NCBI GenBank assembly: GCA_903850425.1
Contig: CAINLR010000178.1
Span: 1 to 64,000 of the forward strand
DNA length: 64,000 nt
Reading direction: 5' to 3'
Origin: an uncultured Verrucomicrobia subdivision 3 bacterium
Lineage (GTDB): Bacteria; Verrucomicrobiota; Verrucomicrobiia; Limisphaerales; UBA11358
Positions within the stretch are counted from its first letter, which is position 1. Every line of letters starts with the position of its first letter. The translations under genes and the position numbers were made by a program. This document shows, piece after piece, positions 24,821 through 33,090 of this stretch. The notes beneath the pieces were generated by a model that had not been told where the DNA came from, ran no database searches, and was given only the letters and a program-made list of their open reading frames with translations.

Positions 24821-25924
24821 CTAACTCGTTTCATTCCACTCCCGGTGCCCGCCCGAAGGATTTTCAGAGTTATTCGGATAGGAGCCGAGAATCTTGACGA
24901 AGTTGCAATGTTTGCCCAGCTCTTTGATAGCCTTCGTCAATTTGGCATCGGCAAAGTGGCCGGTGCAATCAATGAAGAAAAAATATTCCCACGCCTTGCG
25001 CTTGCTCGGCCGCGATTCGATCTTCGTCATGTTGATCTTGAACCGGCGGAAGGCGGCGATGGCCTGATACAACGCGCCCGCTTTGTCGGCCACGCTCACC
25101 ATCAAACTCGTGCGGTCGTCGCCCGTCGGCGGACTGCACTGGCGGCCCAGCACCAGAAAGCGCGTGGAGTTGGTGGCGTTGTCCTGGATGTCCTGCTCCA
25201 AAACGGTGAGGCCGTATTTTTCAGCGGCGATGATTCCCCCGATGGCCGCCGTGCCCTTTTCCTTGGCCGCCAGTTCGGCGGAACGCGCGTTGGACGACGT
25301 TTCGACGATTTCCACGCGCGGCAGATGGTGCTGAATCCAGCCGCGGCATTGCGCGAGCGACTGCGGATGGGCGTAGAGCTTCTTGATTTTCGCCCGCAGC
25401 GAATTGCTCATCAGACACTGCTGCACGCGCAAAATGATCTGCGAAACGATTTTCAGCTCGCTGTCAACGAACATGTCGAGCGTGTGGGTGACCACGCCCT
25501 CGGTGGAATTTTCCACGGGCACGACCGCGTAATCCGCGCGGAGCTTGCTCACCTCGGTGAAGGCGTCGGCAATGGTTTTCTGCGGGGCATATTGCAGGCT
25601 CGAACCAAAACGCTTGATCGCCGCCTGATGCGTGAAGGTCGCTTCCGGCCCGAGATACGCGATGGTCATGGTCTTTTCCAACGCGAGCGCGCTGGACATG
25701 ATTTCGCGGTAGATGGCGCGGAGCTGGTCGCTGGTCATCGGCCCGGCATTGTGGCGGCAGACGCGGTCAAACACGGCGCGCTCGCGGTGCGGCGCGTAAA
25801 TTTCCTCGCCGGTCTTGCGCTTGAGTTCGCCGATGGCCAGGACGTGGCGGGTGCGGTCGTTCAGCAGTTGGACGATGCGGGCATCAAGTTGATCAATCGC
25901 CTGGCGATGTTCGGAAATGTTCAC
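24821..25924 (-). CDS. pheA: bifunctional chorismate mutase / prephenate dehydratase
   Basis: 367 residues, standard P-protein length. Residues 1-84 are an AroQ-type chorismate mutase (AIDQLDARIVQLLNDRTRHV, EREIYAPHRERAVF-like block). Residues about 86-265 are prephenate dehydratase (IAYLGPEATFTHQAA, VPVENSTEGVV, then the catalytic NATNSTRFLVLG). Residues about 275-350 are the ACT regulatory domain with the ESRPSKRKAWEY motif that binds phenylalanine, so feedback control is expected. The enzyme turns chorismate into phenylpyruvate for phenylalanine synthesis. It is divergent from rpsU (160 bp between starts) and is preceded by a 219-bp gap with no gene before the LamG protein. Confidence 0.95.
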   Translation of the reverse strand: MNISEHRQAIDQLDARIVQLLNDRTRHVLAIGELKRKTGEEIYAPHRERAVFDRVCRHNAGPMTSDQLRAIYREIMSSALALEKTMTIAYLGPEATFTHQAAIKRFGSSLQYAPQKTIADAFTEVSKLRADYAVVPVENSTEGVVTHTLDMFVDSELKIVSQIILRVQQCLMSNSLRAKIKKLYAHPQSLAQCRGWIQHHLPRVEIVETSSNARSAELAAKEKGTAAIGGIIAAEKYGLTVLEQDIQDNATNSTRFLVLGRQCSPPTGDDRTSLMVSVADKAGALYQAIAAFRRFKINMTKIESRPSKRKAWEYFFFIDCTGHFADAKLTKAIKELGKHCNFVKILGSYPNNSENPSGGHREWNETS

Positions 25925-25985
25925 GGTGCGAAAGGATGAAGAAGCGAGAATGAAGAATCAAACCTTGTTTCGCCGCTTTAATCCA

Positions 25986-26013
25986 TTGACTTCGCCGGCT
26001 AAAAACGTAGCCT
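25986..26013 (+). promoter_or_regulatory. candidate sigma-70-type promoter for rpsU
   Basis: TTGACT (25986-25991) and TAGCCT (26008-26013) are 16 bp apart in the divergent pheA-rpsU gap, about 70 bp before the rpsU start. The -35 is good; the -10 matches only at the key TA...T positions. Confidence 0.4.
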
Positions 26014-26084
26014 GTCCGTTCCTAAATTTAGCGGGAACTGCCGGTGCAGTTTTTTACCCGCCCCGAGAGAGGAAGTGAGTTCAA

Positions 26085-26282
26085 TTGACCGAAATTAAAT
26101 TAAAAAAAGGCGAGCCAGTGGAACGCGCATTGCGCCGACTGAAGAAAAAAGTCGACCGCGAAGGCACGCTCAAAACCGTCCGCGCCAACCGCCGCTTTGA
26201 AAAGCCCAGCGAAAAACGCCGCCGCAAAGAAAAAGTGGCGCGTTTCTCCGCCATGCTGACCGCCCGTCATGCCGATGACTAG
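26085..26282 (+). CDS. rpsU: 30S ribosomal protein S21, TTG start
   Basis: 65 residues with the S21 pattern: short acidic/basic start, EPVERALRRLKKKVDREGTL, then RRRKEKVARFSA and a basic helical tail. S21 binds the 30S subunit near the anti-Shine-Dalgarno region and helps initiation. The start is TTG at 26085, supported by AGGAAG at 26070-26075 nine bases upstream; no ATG or GTG is available in frame. It is a single-gene unit with a promoter candidate upstream and a textbook terminator 22 bp after the stop. The C-terminal HADD tail is slightly unusual but otherwise the protein is normal. Confidence 0.95.
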   Translation: MTEIKLKKGEPVERALRRLKKKVDREGTLKTVRANRRFEKPSEKRRRKEKVARFSAMLTARHADD

Positions 26283-26304
26283 CCGTTGATTTGCATTTCC
26301 CACG

Positions 26305-26339
26305 CCGGGCGCATTCGTTAGGATGCGCCCGGTTTTTTT
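26305..26339 (+). terminator. intrinsic terminator of rpsU, abutting the next start codon
   Basis: Perfect 10-bp stem CCGGGCGCAT (26305-26314) / ATGCGCCCGG (26323-26332), 8-nt loop, followed by seven T residues (26333-26339). The ATG of the next gene begins at 26340, immediately after the last T. Confidence 0.95.
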
Positions 26340-27254
26340 ATGTATTCCTTTTCAACTTGCTGGAATTCCGGTCGCCATACGGATGGGCGTGTGATGTTGC
26401 GCGAGATCCGCGAACTGGGTTTTGAATATGCCGAATTGAGCCACGGCATCCGCCTCAGCCTGGTGCCGGGCATTCTCGACGCCGTCAATGCCGGCGAAAT
26501 CAAAATCTCCACGCTGCACAATTTCTGTCCGCTGCCGGTCGGCGTGAGCGCGCCGTCGCCGAACCTCTACGAACTTTCCGACGAGCGTCCGCGCCAGCGT
26601 GAGTTGGCGATCAAACACACGCTGAACACATTTGAATTTGCCACCCGCGTCAACGCCAAGACCGTGGTGCTGCATTTTGGCAGCATGGATTTGAAGGACT
26701 ACACCGGCAAACTCAAGGAACTGCTCGAACACGGCGAGCAAGGTTCGCCCAAATTCCGCAAGGTTGTCGCCGAAGCCGCCGCCGCGCGCGAGGCGAAAAA
26801 GAAACGCAACTATGACAACGCCCGCGCCTCGCTGCGGCACCTGATGGTGGATACCAAATATCGCGGCCTCACCCTCGCCATCGAAATCCGCGAAGCCGTC
26901 GAGGAACTGCCCTTGGAATCCGATTTTCAATCACTGCTCGCCGAATTTCCCGCGCCGCACGTCGCCTACTGGCACGACGTCGGCCACGCCCAGATCAAGC
27001 AGGACCTTGGCTTCATCAATCATGTGCAGCACCTCGCCGCGCACGCCGACCGGTTGCATGGCTTCCACGTTCACGACGTGAAATTTCCCGCGCGCGACCA
27101 TTTCCCGCCCGGCGGCGGCGACATAGATTTCGCCTCCTTGAAACCCTATGTGAAACCGGAGCACATCAAGGTGTTTGAATTAAGCCCCAAAGTTCCGCTC
27201 GACTCCGTGACCCGCAGCATTGCGCATCTGAAAAAAATCTGGGGCGAGGAATAA
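26340..27254 (+). CDS. sugar phosphate isomerase/epimerase-like TIM-barrel protein
   Basis: 304 residues of the xylose-isomerase-like/AP endonuclease 2 fold. The first strand (FSTCWNSGRH) starts at residue 4, supporting the ATG at 26340 although it directly abuts the rpsU T-run. Metal-ligand-type motifs follow: VVLHFGSM (His), LAIEIRE (Glu), YWHDVGHAQI (Asp/His), GFHVHDVK (His-x-His-Asp) and KVFELSP (Glu). Cofactor would be a divalent metal; reaction unknown. No ribosome binding site is possible other than the terminator stem itself, so translation may be leaderless or from a transcript starting within the T-run. Neighbours do not suggest a pathway. Confidence 0.85.
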   Translation: MYSFSTCWNSGRHTDGRVMLREIRELGFEYAELSHGIRLSLVPGILDAVNAGEIKISTLHNFCPLPVGVSAPSPNLYELSDERPRQRELAIKHTLNTFEFATRVNAKTVVLHFGSMDLKDYTGKLKELLEHGEQGSPKFRKVVAEAAAAREAKKKRNYDNARASLRHLMVDTKYRGLTLAIEIREAVEELPLESDFQSLLAEFPAPHVAYWHDVGHAQIKQDLGFINHVQHLAAHADRLHGFHVHDVKFPARDHFPPGGGDIDFASLKPYVKPEHIKVFELSPKVPLDSVTRSIAHLKKIWGEE

Positions 27255-27579
27255 ATTTGCTTCGGCCGTGCGTCAGGGCATGGGGTGTGGAACTCACCAC
27301 CCATGGCCTCAACCACCGGTCCCGCCGTTGCCTCAAGGGCCGCACCGCCTGCGCCGTCTTCCATGACGCCGCCCAACACCGCCGCTGGAATCACCGCCAG
27401 CGCCAGACCATTTTTCGATTGCTGCTCCAACAGTTCGGAGCGATGATCGAGAAGCCGGTGAATGGACATCATCCCCGACCCGCCACTCTGTGGCGCGTCG
27501 TCGTGGAATCCTGGCTCCGCTGCCAGGGCTTGATCGCCGTTCGCCATTACCATAATGTGTCACCCACTTTTTCCAAAAA
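27255..27579. other. 325-bp gap without a convincing gene
   Basis: GC-rich. One plus-strand frame (27257-27595) and one minus-strand frame that runs into the 3' end of the preceding gene (27146-27553) are open, but neither has a recognisable domain, ribosome site or sensible composition. It may be the decayed 5' part of the truncated gene that follows, or a spacer. Confidence 0.5.
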
Positions 27580-28176
27580 ATGGTCTCACAATTAACTTGG
27601 TCCCACAACTACCAACCGGGAATCCCTTGGGCTGCCATTATGGTCAATGGCACGCTTAGGGAAAGCACTGATGTTAACAGCCTGTTGAAATACGGCAATG
27701 GCCAATGTGGCGCTTGGCGTCAGCTTTTAGAGTCTGCGTGGGGCATTAATGGAATATCTTCTCAGGAGGCGACAGTGAGTTCTCCAGGAAAAAAATTCCT
27801 TGTCGGCAATTGGTCGTTTGGAATGCCTGACTATGCAAACGATCCTCCTTATGTCTATTTATTACAATTAAACCTATGCCTATTCGGAACCGACACTCGG
27901 CCTACTACCTCCTTGCCTTGCCCGGGAGGTAATCTCACAAACTCAAATGGCATTCAAGGACAGAGCTCACAAACTCCGGCCGAGAAGTTTTTTACCTGGC
28001 ACTTCATTCAGAAATATAACGGAATTTATTATGATCCATCTTATGGGGTAACATACACCGGTCCCGCTGATTTCCAGGCAAAGGCAGTTGCTGGTTTTGC
28101 GGTTCCTGGTGATTTGCCCGATCTCTTTCGCGTCAAATTACCCAGCAATACAGTGGAAATGGAAATTAATCCATAA
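27580..28176 (+). CDS. transglutaminase-like protein fragment, probably N-terminally truncated
   Basis: 198 residues with no signal peptide. It contains a Cys motif (YGNGQCGAWRQLLESAWGI, residues about 39-57) like the catalytic Cys block of transglutaminase-type cysteine proteins, then WNFWSFG-like NWSFGMPDY, a HFIQKYNGIYYDPSYG block supplying the His/Asp candidates, and a C-terminus ending EINP. As I recall, related proteins are several hundred residues long with an extra N-terminal part; here the start falls just before the Cys block, so the gene is probably truncated. Base composition is clearly AT-richer than the neighbours, suggesting transfer. It sits 5 bp before an exported protein gene in the same AT-rich island. 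Confidence 0.6.
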   Translation: MVSQLTWSHNYQPGIPWAAIMVNGTLRESTDVNSLLKYGNGQCGAWRQLLESAWGINGISSQEATVSSPGKKFLVGNWSFGMPDYANDPPYVYLLQLNLCLFGTDTRPTTSLPCPGGNLTNSNGIQGQSSQTPAEKFFTWHFIQKYNGIYYDPSYGVTYTGPADFQAKAVAGFAVPGDLPDLFRVKLPSNTVEMEINP

Positions 28177-28181
28177 CTTAT

Positions 28182-28844
28182 ATGAAACACACCAATTCTA
28201 ACATTAGATTATTCGCCACACTATCGCTACTGGCGTTCTTGTCGGCGCATTCTTGTTTAGCGCAAGTCACAAACATTATAAATGCAACAAACGTCGGATT
28301 AGCGTCCGAGGAATTTCAGCCGACCATTCGAGGTATTACGACCAATGACCACGTTGTTGCACGCGAAATTAGTCGGAAAGAGGGAACACATGAACTACGT
28401 CCGGTTGTGTTACTCAATACAACATCTGGTGAGGCAATTAGTGCATCCTCTACGAACGATGTATGTCTTTTCAAACGAAAGTTCTATAGAGCAGTTCCAG
28501 CTGCGGCGAGCCATGCCGTTTTTATTAATATTTCACAGCCATTTGGCACAAATGAATTCAGCGCAGTTCAAGCCCAGAGCTTCATTAGAAGAATCGGGGC
28601 AGATTATGTTAACCTCGATAGTCCTCACAGGAAACTCATCCATCTCGAATCAGTTTTGAAAGCAGAAGATGATCCTCCTCGTTCGGCATACGGCACTCCG
28701 CTTCGTCATGTGGAATTGAATGTCGAACGCGGAAAGCTGGTATTGCTTTTTGAATCGTTTACACACATCAAAGGCAAAGTCACTTTGGATGATCAGTTGA
28801 ACCCTTCTTCGGTGACCATAACCGATAGACCACCCACCAGATAG
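28182..28844 (+). CDS. exported hypothetical protein in AT-rich island
   Basis: 220 residues with a clear signal peptide (LFATLSLLAFLSAHSCLAQV, cleavage near residue 28). The mature part has no recognised domain; blocks SRKEGTHELRPVVLLNTTSG and LRHVELNVERGKLVLLFE look beta-rich. It starts 5 bp after the transglutaminase-like gene, so they are probably co-transcribed and may act together outside the membrane. Composition is AT-rich like its partner and unlike the flanking genes. Confidence 0.65.
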   Translation: MKHTNSNIRLFATLSLLAFLSAHSCLAQVTNIINATNVGLASEEFQPTIRGITTNDHVVAREISRKEGTHELRPVVLLNTTSGEAISASSTNDVCLFKRKFYRAVPAAASHAVFINISQPFGTNEFSAVQAQSFIRRIGADYVNLDSPHRKLIHLESVLKAEDDPPRSAYGTPLRHVELNVERGKLVLLFESFTHIKGKVTLDDQLNPSSVTITDRPPTR

Positions 28845-29442
28845 CATTGGATTAATCGCAAAAATTCATAAAGAAGTCACTTAGCAGGGCCGTAGATCAA
28901 CAAATGGCAATATGAAAAGGAGTCAGCCCCCCATAAAGGGTAAAGGGGTCAGTTCTTGGTATTGATCACCAACGGACATTGTGGAGCGGGTGGTTTGTGG
29001 CAGCACACTAATAAGCGCATTAAAATAAACTTCGCGTTGCCAGCCCGGAGAGAAGCACAGGGCCAGTCCTTTTATGCCAACCCTGCGGCCTGGCCGTCTT
29101 GATATGGCCAGCCCGTGGACTTAACTCAACCGAGGCCTTGCAACAGGACGGGCATCCTTCGGGCATCCTTCGCTCATCCTTCGGGCAGCGATTGCTGCAG
29201 GTCGCCGGGACAACACCTCTCATTCGTAAAGCGTTCACAGGCGCAGGTGGGCAGGGCTGTGGGCAGCGGTTAGCGCCCGCGTCGGTGCAGGCGCAACGAA
29301 CGACCGGGAGCCTGCTGGCTCGCGAACGGTTCCGGGCGCAGCGCCACCGCTGCCACCCACGCCGCGCGGCGCTGCCATGCCCCTTGCTTTTTCTTGGTTC
29401 CGGCGTTGCTTTGCGGTTCGTTTTTTCGCTTAACTTAGGGCC
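28845..29442. other. 598-bp gap with RAYT-flank-like sequence and an 11-bp triplicate
   Basis: No gene is convincing here. At 28917-28966 two GTCAG-containing arms occur (GGAGTCAGCCCCCC and AAAGGGGTCAGTTCTTGG), the second like the sequence I recall next to REP-associated tyrosine transposases. At 29150-29185 a GGGCATCCTTC unit is present three times with one variant copy. The rest is GC-rich without a supported frame. Confidence 0.5.
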
Positions 29443-30081
29443 ATGAAACCGCTAGCGGATTGCAAACTCTATACCTTCGTGGATACGGCCTATTTGCACG
29501 GCCGCGCGCCGGAGCTGGTGGCGCAACAACTGTGCGACGGCGGCAGCGACCTGATTCAGTTGCGCGCGAAAAATTCTGCGCCGGAAGAAATCCGGCGGCT
29601 GGCGGAAAAAATTCTCCCGGTCACGCGCCGCGCCGACGTCGGCTTCGTGGTCAACGATCACCTGGCCATCGCGCGCGAAATCGGCGCGGACATCTGCCAC
29701 CTGGGCCAGGAAGATTTTTTCGACGCGGGCCACCGGCACGTGGAGGAATTAAAAATTCAAAATTCAAAATTAAAAATTGGGTTGAGCACGCACGCCGCGG
29801 CGCAGGCGCAGCGAGCGGCGGAGGCGGGGGCGGATTACATCGCCATCGGGCCGGTGTTTGCGACGGGCACCAAGCCGACGGCGCAACCGGTGACGCTGGA
29901 CTATGTGCGCTGGGCGGCCGCGAATGTGACCGGGCCGTGGTTCGCGATTGGCGGAATTAGTTTGCAAACGCTGCCGGCAGTTCTGGCGGCGGGCGCGCGG
30001 CGCATTTGTGTGGTCTCGGCCATTCTCAAGGCGCCGGACGTGGCCAAAGCCTGCGCCGAATTTAGGCGAAAGCTGGATTGA
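29443..30081 (+). CDS. thiE: thiamine phosphate synthase with small in-frame repeat insertion
   Basis: 212 residues, TIM-barrel ThiE. It joins hydroxymethylpyrimidine diphosphate and thiazole phosphate (carboxylated form) to make thiamine phosphate. Motifs: LIQLRAKN (substrate-binding Gln/Arg/Lys), FVVNDHLAIA (Asp for Mg), DICHLGQEDF, IGLSTH, YIAIGPVFATGTKP and FAIGGI at the phosphate site. Between HVEE and IGLSTH the protein carries LKIQNSKLK, encoded by AT-rich 7-bp repeats (29748-29780) in an otherwise GC-rich gene. The insertion is in a surface loop and the motifs are intact, so the enzyme is probably active. Start ATG at 29443; gene stands alone, followed after 78 bp by pilB. Confidence 0.93.
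   Translation: MKPLADCKLYTFVDTAYLHGRAPELVAQQLCDGGSDLIQLRAKNSAPEEIRRLAEKILPVTRRADVGFVVNDHLAIAREIGADICHLGQEDFFDAGHRHVEELKIQNSKLKIGLSTHAAAQAQRAAEAGADYIAIGPVFATGTKPTAQPVTLDYVRWAAANVTGPWFAIGGISLQTLPAVLAAGARRICVVSAILKAPDVAKACAEFRRKLD
29748..29780. repeat. in-frame AT-rich 7-bp repeat inside thiE
   Basis: Reads as heptamers TTAAAAA, TTCAAAA, TTCAAAA, TTAAAAA, TT. A and T make up nearly all bases, in sharp contrast with the flanking coding sequence. Encodes roughly LKIQNSKLKI. Confidence 0.85.
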
Positions 30082-30159
30082 TCCGGTTCCGGCGGGCGCG
30101 GCCAGCCGCGGTTTGCCCCGAAAAGTTTGCGAGTCCGCATTTGACTTTTCCGCCTGCAA

Positions 30160-31920
30160 ATGAAAACTTCACGCCACGCGTCGCCTGAATTCAATAGTAG
30201 GGGACATGTAAAAAATCTCGTGGCAGAAAAAGACGATTATCTGTTGGACCTTTTAGTTGACCTCGGCTTCACCAATGCCGAGCAGGTGGCACATGCGCGC
30301 GCCGAAGCGGTGGGCGCGGGCGTGGTGGATTATCTGGTGGCCAACAAGATCATCCGCGCCGGCGATGTGACGCAGGCCAAGGCCGCGCAGTTCGGCGCGG
30401 AGGTGGTGCATCTGGCCAATCTCAAAATTGACGACGACGTCATTGCCATGGTGTCGCGCGACATCGCCAAAAAATACCGCGTCATTCCCGTTTTCAAAAC
30501 CGAGGGCAAGGTGGCGGTGGCCATCGCTGATCCGTCCGACTTGGACACGATTGATTCGCTGACGCATCTGCTGAATGCGGAAATCGAACTGCGTGTGGCG
30601 TCGGAAACGGATCTCGAGGCGGCGCTGAACAAGTATTACGGCTCGGAAAAGAAATCCATGGATGCGGGCATCTTCAAGGAGGTGATGCAGGAGCTGACCG
30701 AGTCGGATGTCCAGATCGGCAACCTGGATGATGGTTTGGTGCTGGAGGCGGACGCGCCGCTGATCCGCCTGGTCAACCAGATCATCGTGGACGCCTTCAA
30801 AATCCGCGCGTCGGATATTCATCTGGAGCCGCTGGAAAAACGCTTCCGTTTGCGTTACCGCATTGACGGCATGATGCAGGAAATGAAGTCGCCGCCGAAA
30901 CGCTTGCAGTCGGCCATCATCGCGCGTTTGAAGATTCAGGCCGGCATGGTTATCTCCGAACATCGCATCCCGCAGGACGGACGTATTCAGTCGAAAGTCG
31001 GCACCAAGCTAATTGATTTGCGCGTGTCCTGTCTGCCGACGAATCACGGCGAGAGCATCGTGATGCGTATTTTGGACAAGGAAGGTTTGCGGCTCGGTCT
31101 GCCGGAACTGGGATTTTTGACGGACGACCAGCAGACCTTCGAGCGCATCATCGGATTGCCCGACGGCATTTTGCTCGTCACTGGCCCGACCGGTTCGGGC
31201 AAGACGACGACGCTGTATTCCTGTTTGAATTTCATCAACCGCCCGGATCGCAAGATCATCACGGTGGAAGACCCGGTGGAATATGTGCTGGCCGGCATCA
31301 ATCAGGTGCAGGTGAACGACATCGTGGGCTTCTCGTTTGCCCGCGCCTTGCGCGCGATTCTGCGTCAGGCGCCGAACATCGTGATGATCGGGGAAATCCG
31401 CGACATGGAGACGGCGTCCATCGCCATCAACGCCTCGCTTACCGGCCATCTGGTGTTCTCCACGCTGCACACGAACGACGCGCCCGGGGCCGTCACCCGT
31501 CTGGTGGACATCGGCGTGAAACCGTTTTTGGTCGCCTCCTCCACCCGCTGTCTCATGGCGCAACGGCTCGTCCGCAAGATCTGCAAAAAATGCGCTGCGC
31601 CGTATCAGCCGAGCGAAGCCGAAATGATGGCGCTGGGTATCAAGCACGAGGATTTGAAGAACGCGAACGTGCAAAAAGGCCGGGGCTGTCCGAACTGCAA
31701 TAACAGCGGCAACCGGGGGCGGTTCGGCATCTTTGAAATTTTTGTGGTGGATGATGAAGGCCGGAAGTTGATTTACGACCGGGTGCCGACGAATGTGTTG
31801 CGCGCCCGCGCCCGCGAGATGGGCATGCGCACCTTGCGCGAGGACGGCATCCGCAAGGTGCTGGCCGGCCTCACGACGCCGGAAGAAGTCATTCGCGCCA
31901 CGGTCGGCGATGAAACGTGA
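30160..31920 (+). CDS. pilB: type IV pilus / type II secretion assembly ATPase (PilB/GspE), copy 1
   Basis: 586 residues. Residues about 20-165 form the N-terminal MshEN/T2SSE_N-like domain, then the hexameric motor ATPase. Walker [11 protein letters not shown] is at 342-351, the Asp box ITVEDPVEY follows, Walker B is MIGEIRDMETA, and the His box is GHLVFSTLHTND. A zinc site CKKC...CPNC is near residues 470-515. It powers extension of a pseudopilus or pilus from the cytoplasmic face. The ATG at 30160 is used; a GTG at 30220 (after AGGGGA, spacing rather long) is an alternative that would remove 20 poorly conserved residues. It opens the secretion locus: pilB1-pilT-pilB2-pilC. Confidence 0.94.
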   Translation: MKTSRHASPEFNSRGHVKNLVAEKDDYLLDLLVDLGFTNAEQVAHARAEAVGAGVVDYLVANKIIRAGDVTQAKAAQFGAEVVHLANLKIDDDVIAMVSRDIAKKYRVIPVFKTEGKVAVAIADPSDLDTIDSLTHLLNAEIELRVASETDLEAALNKYYGSEKKSMDAGIFKEVMQELTESDVQIGNLDDGLVLEADAPLIRLVNQIIVDAFKIRASDIHLEPLEKRFRLRYRIDGMMQEMKSPPKRLQSAIIARLKIQAGMVISEHRIPQDGRIQSKVGTKLIDLRVSCLPTNHGESIVMRILDKEGLRLGLPELGFLTDDQQTFERIIGLPDGILLVTGPTGSGKTTTLYSCLNFINRPDRKIITVEDPVEYVLAGINQVQVNDIVGFSFARALRAILRQAPNIVMIGEIRDMETASIAINASLTGHLVFSTLHTNDAPGAVTRLVDIGVKPFLVASSTRCLMAQRLVRKICKKCAAPYQPSEAEMMALGIKHEDLKNANVQKGRGCPNCNNSGNRGRFGIFEIFVVDDEGRKLIYDRVPTNVLRARAREMGMRTLREDGIRKVLAGLTTPEEVIRATVGDET

Positions 31921-31977
31921 GGAAATGCCGGGAAACGTGTCTCTTATTTATAGCTAAACGGAACTAAAGATTTTGCC

Positions 31978-33081
31978 ATGTCATATTCGATGTCAGATTT
32001 GTTGCAGTTGGTGGTGTCGGAAGGTGCCTCGGATTTGCACATCCGCGTCGGCACCGCGCCGACCATTCGGGTCCACGGTATTTTGCACCGCGTGGAAGGG
32101 CCGGCGCTCACGCCCGAAGCATCCGAGGAGTTGATGCGCAGCATCACGTCCGAAGAGCACATCCAGCAGGTGCGCGAACGCGGCGGCGCGGACTTTGCGT
32201 TTGCCTTCGGCGAGGCGGCGCGTTTCCGCGTGAGCGTGTTCAAAGAAAAAGGGAATTTCGGCATGGTGCAGCGGCAGATTCCCAGCAAGATGCTCACCTA
32301 TGAGCAGATTGGTTTGCCGGAATCGGTCAAGGAACTTTTGTTCAAGCCGCGCGGTTTGATCCTCGTCACCGGCCCGACGGGTTCGGGCAAGACCACGACG
32401 CTGGCGTCGCTGTTGAACATCGTCAACGAGACGCGCGAGGAGGTCCATCTCATCACGGTGGAAGACCCGATCGAATACTATCACAAGCACAAGAAGGCGC
32501 TCATCACGCAGCGTGAGGTGCATGTGGACGTGCCGAATTTTGCGGAGGCCTTGCGCCGCGCGCTGCGCCAGGACCCGGACATGATTCTGGTCGGTGAAAT
32601 GCGCGATTTGGAAACGATTGAGGCGGCCATCACGGCGGCGGAAACGGGCCACTTGGTGTTCGGCACGCTGCACACGACCGGCGCGGCCAAGACGATTGAT
32701 CGTATCACCAACGCCTTTCCGACGAACCAGCAGGAAATGGTGCGCATCCAGCTTTCCACGGTGATGCAGGCGGTGATTTCGCAGTTGCTCATTCCGCGCA
32801 TTGACAAGCCGGGCCGCGTCGCCGCGTTCGAGATCATGATCAATACGCCGTCCATCGCCGCGCTGATCCGCGACAACAAGACGTTCCGCATCCAGTCGGA
32901 CATCCAGACGGGCATGAAATACGGCATGGTGACGCTCGACTCCTTCCTAATTGATCTTTATCTGAAGGGCATGATTGCCCGCGAGGAAGTCATCAACAAA
33001 TCGCAGGACGCGACCACCATCACGGCCAAGCTGCAGGAAATCGAGCTGGAGCAGGCCGTGGGCAAAGGCGGGAAGAAATAA
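31978..33081 (+). CDS. pilT: twitching motility / retraction ATPase PilT
   Basis: 367 residues, standard PilT size. The opening [20 protein letters not shown] block, Walker [11 protein letters not shown] at 132-141, Asp box ITVEDPIEY, Walker [15 protein letters not shown] and His box [19 protein letters not shown] are typical; AAETGHLV is PilT-specific. It drives pilus retraction. A PilT implies a retractable type IV pilus rather than a plain type II secretion system. It lies 57 bp after pilB1 and 9 bp before pilB2. The C-terminus ends in a Lys-rich GKGGKK tail. Confidence 0.95.
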   Translation: MSYSMSDLLQLVVSEGASDLHIRVGTAPTIRVHGILHRVEGPALTPEASEELMRSITSEEHIQQVRERGGADFAFAFGEAARFRVSVFKEKGNFGMVQRQIPSKMLTYEQIGLPESVKELLFKPRGLILVTGPTGSGKTTTLASLLNIVNETREEVHLITVEDPIEYYHKHKKALITQREVHVDVPNFAEALRRALRQDPDMILVGEMRDLETIEAAITAAETGHLVFGTLHTTGAAKTIDRITNAFPTNQQEMVRIQLSTVMQAVISQLLIPRIDKPGRVAAFEIMINTPSIAALIRDNKTFRIQSDIQTGMKYGMVTLDSFLIDLYLKGMIAREEVINKSQDATTITAKLQEIELEQAVGKGGKK

Positions 33082-33090
33082 TCCGATCGC

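Noticed and set aside
29153-29190. Possible CRISPR-like short array.
   Set aside because: Direct 11-bp tandem copies without spacers; no cas genes in the window.
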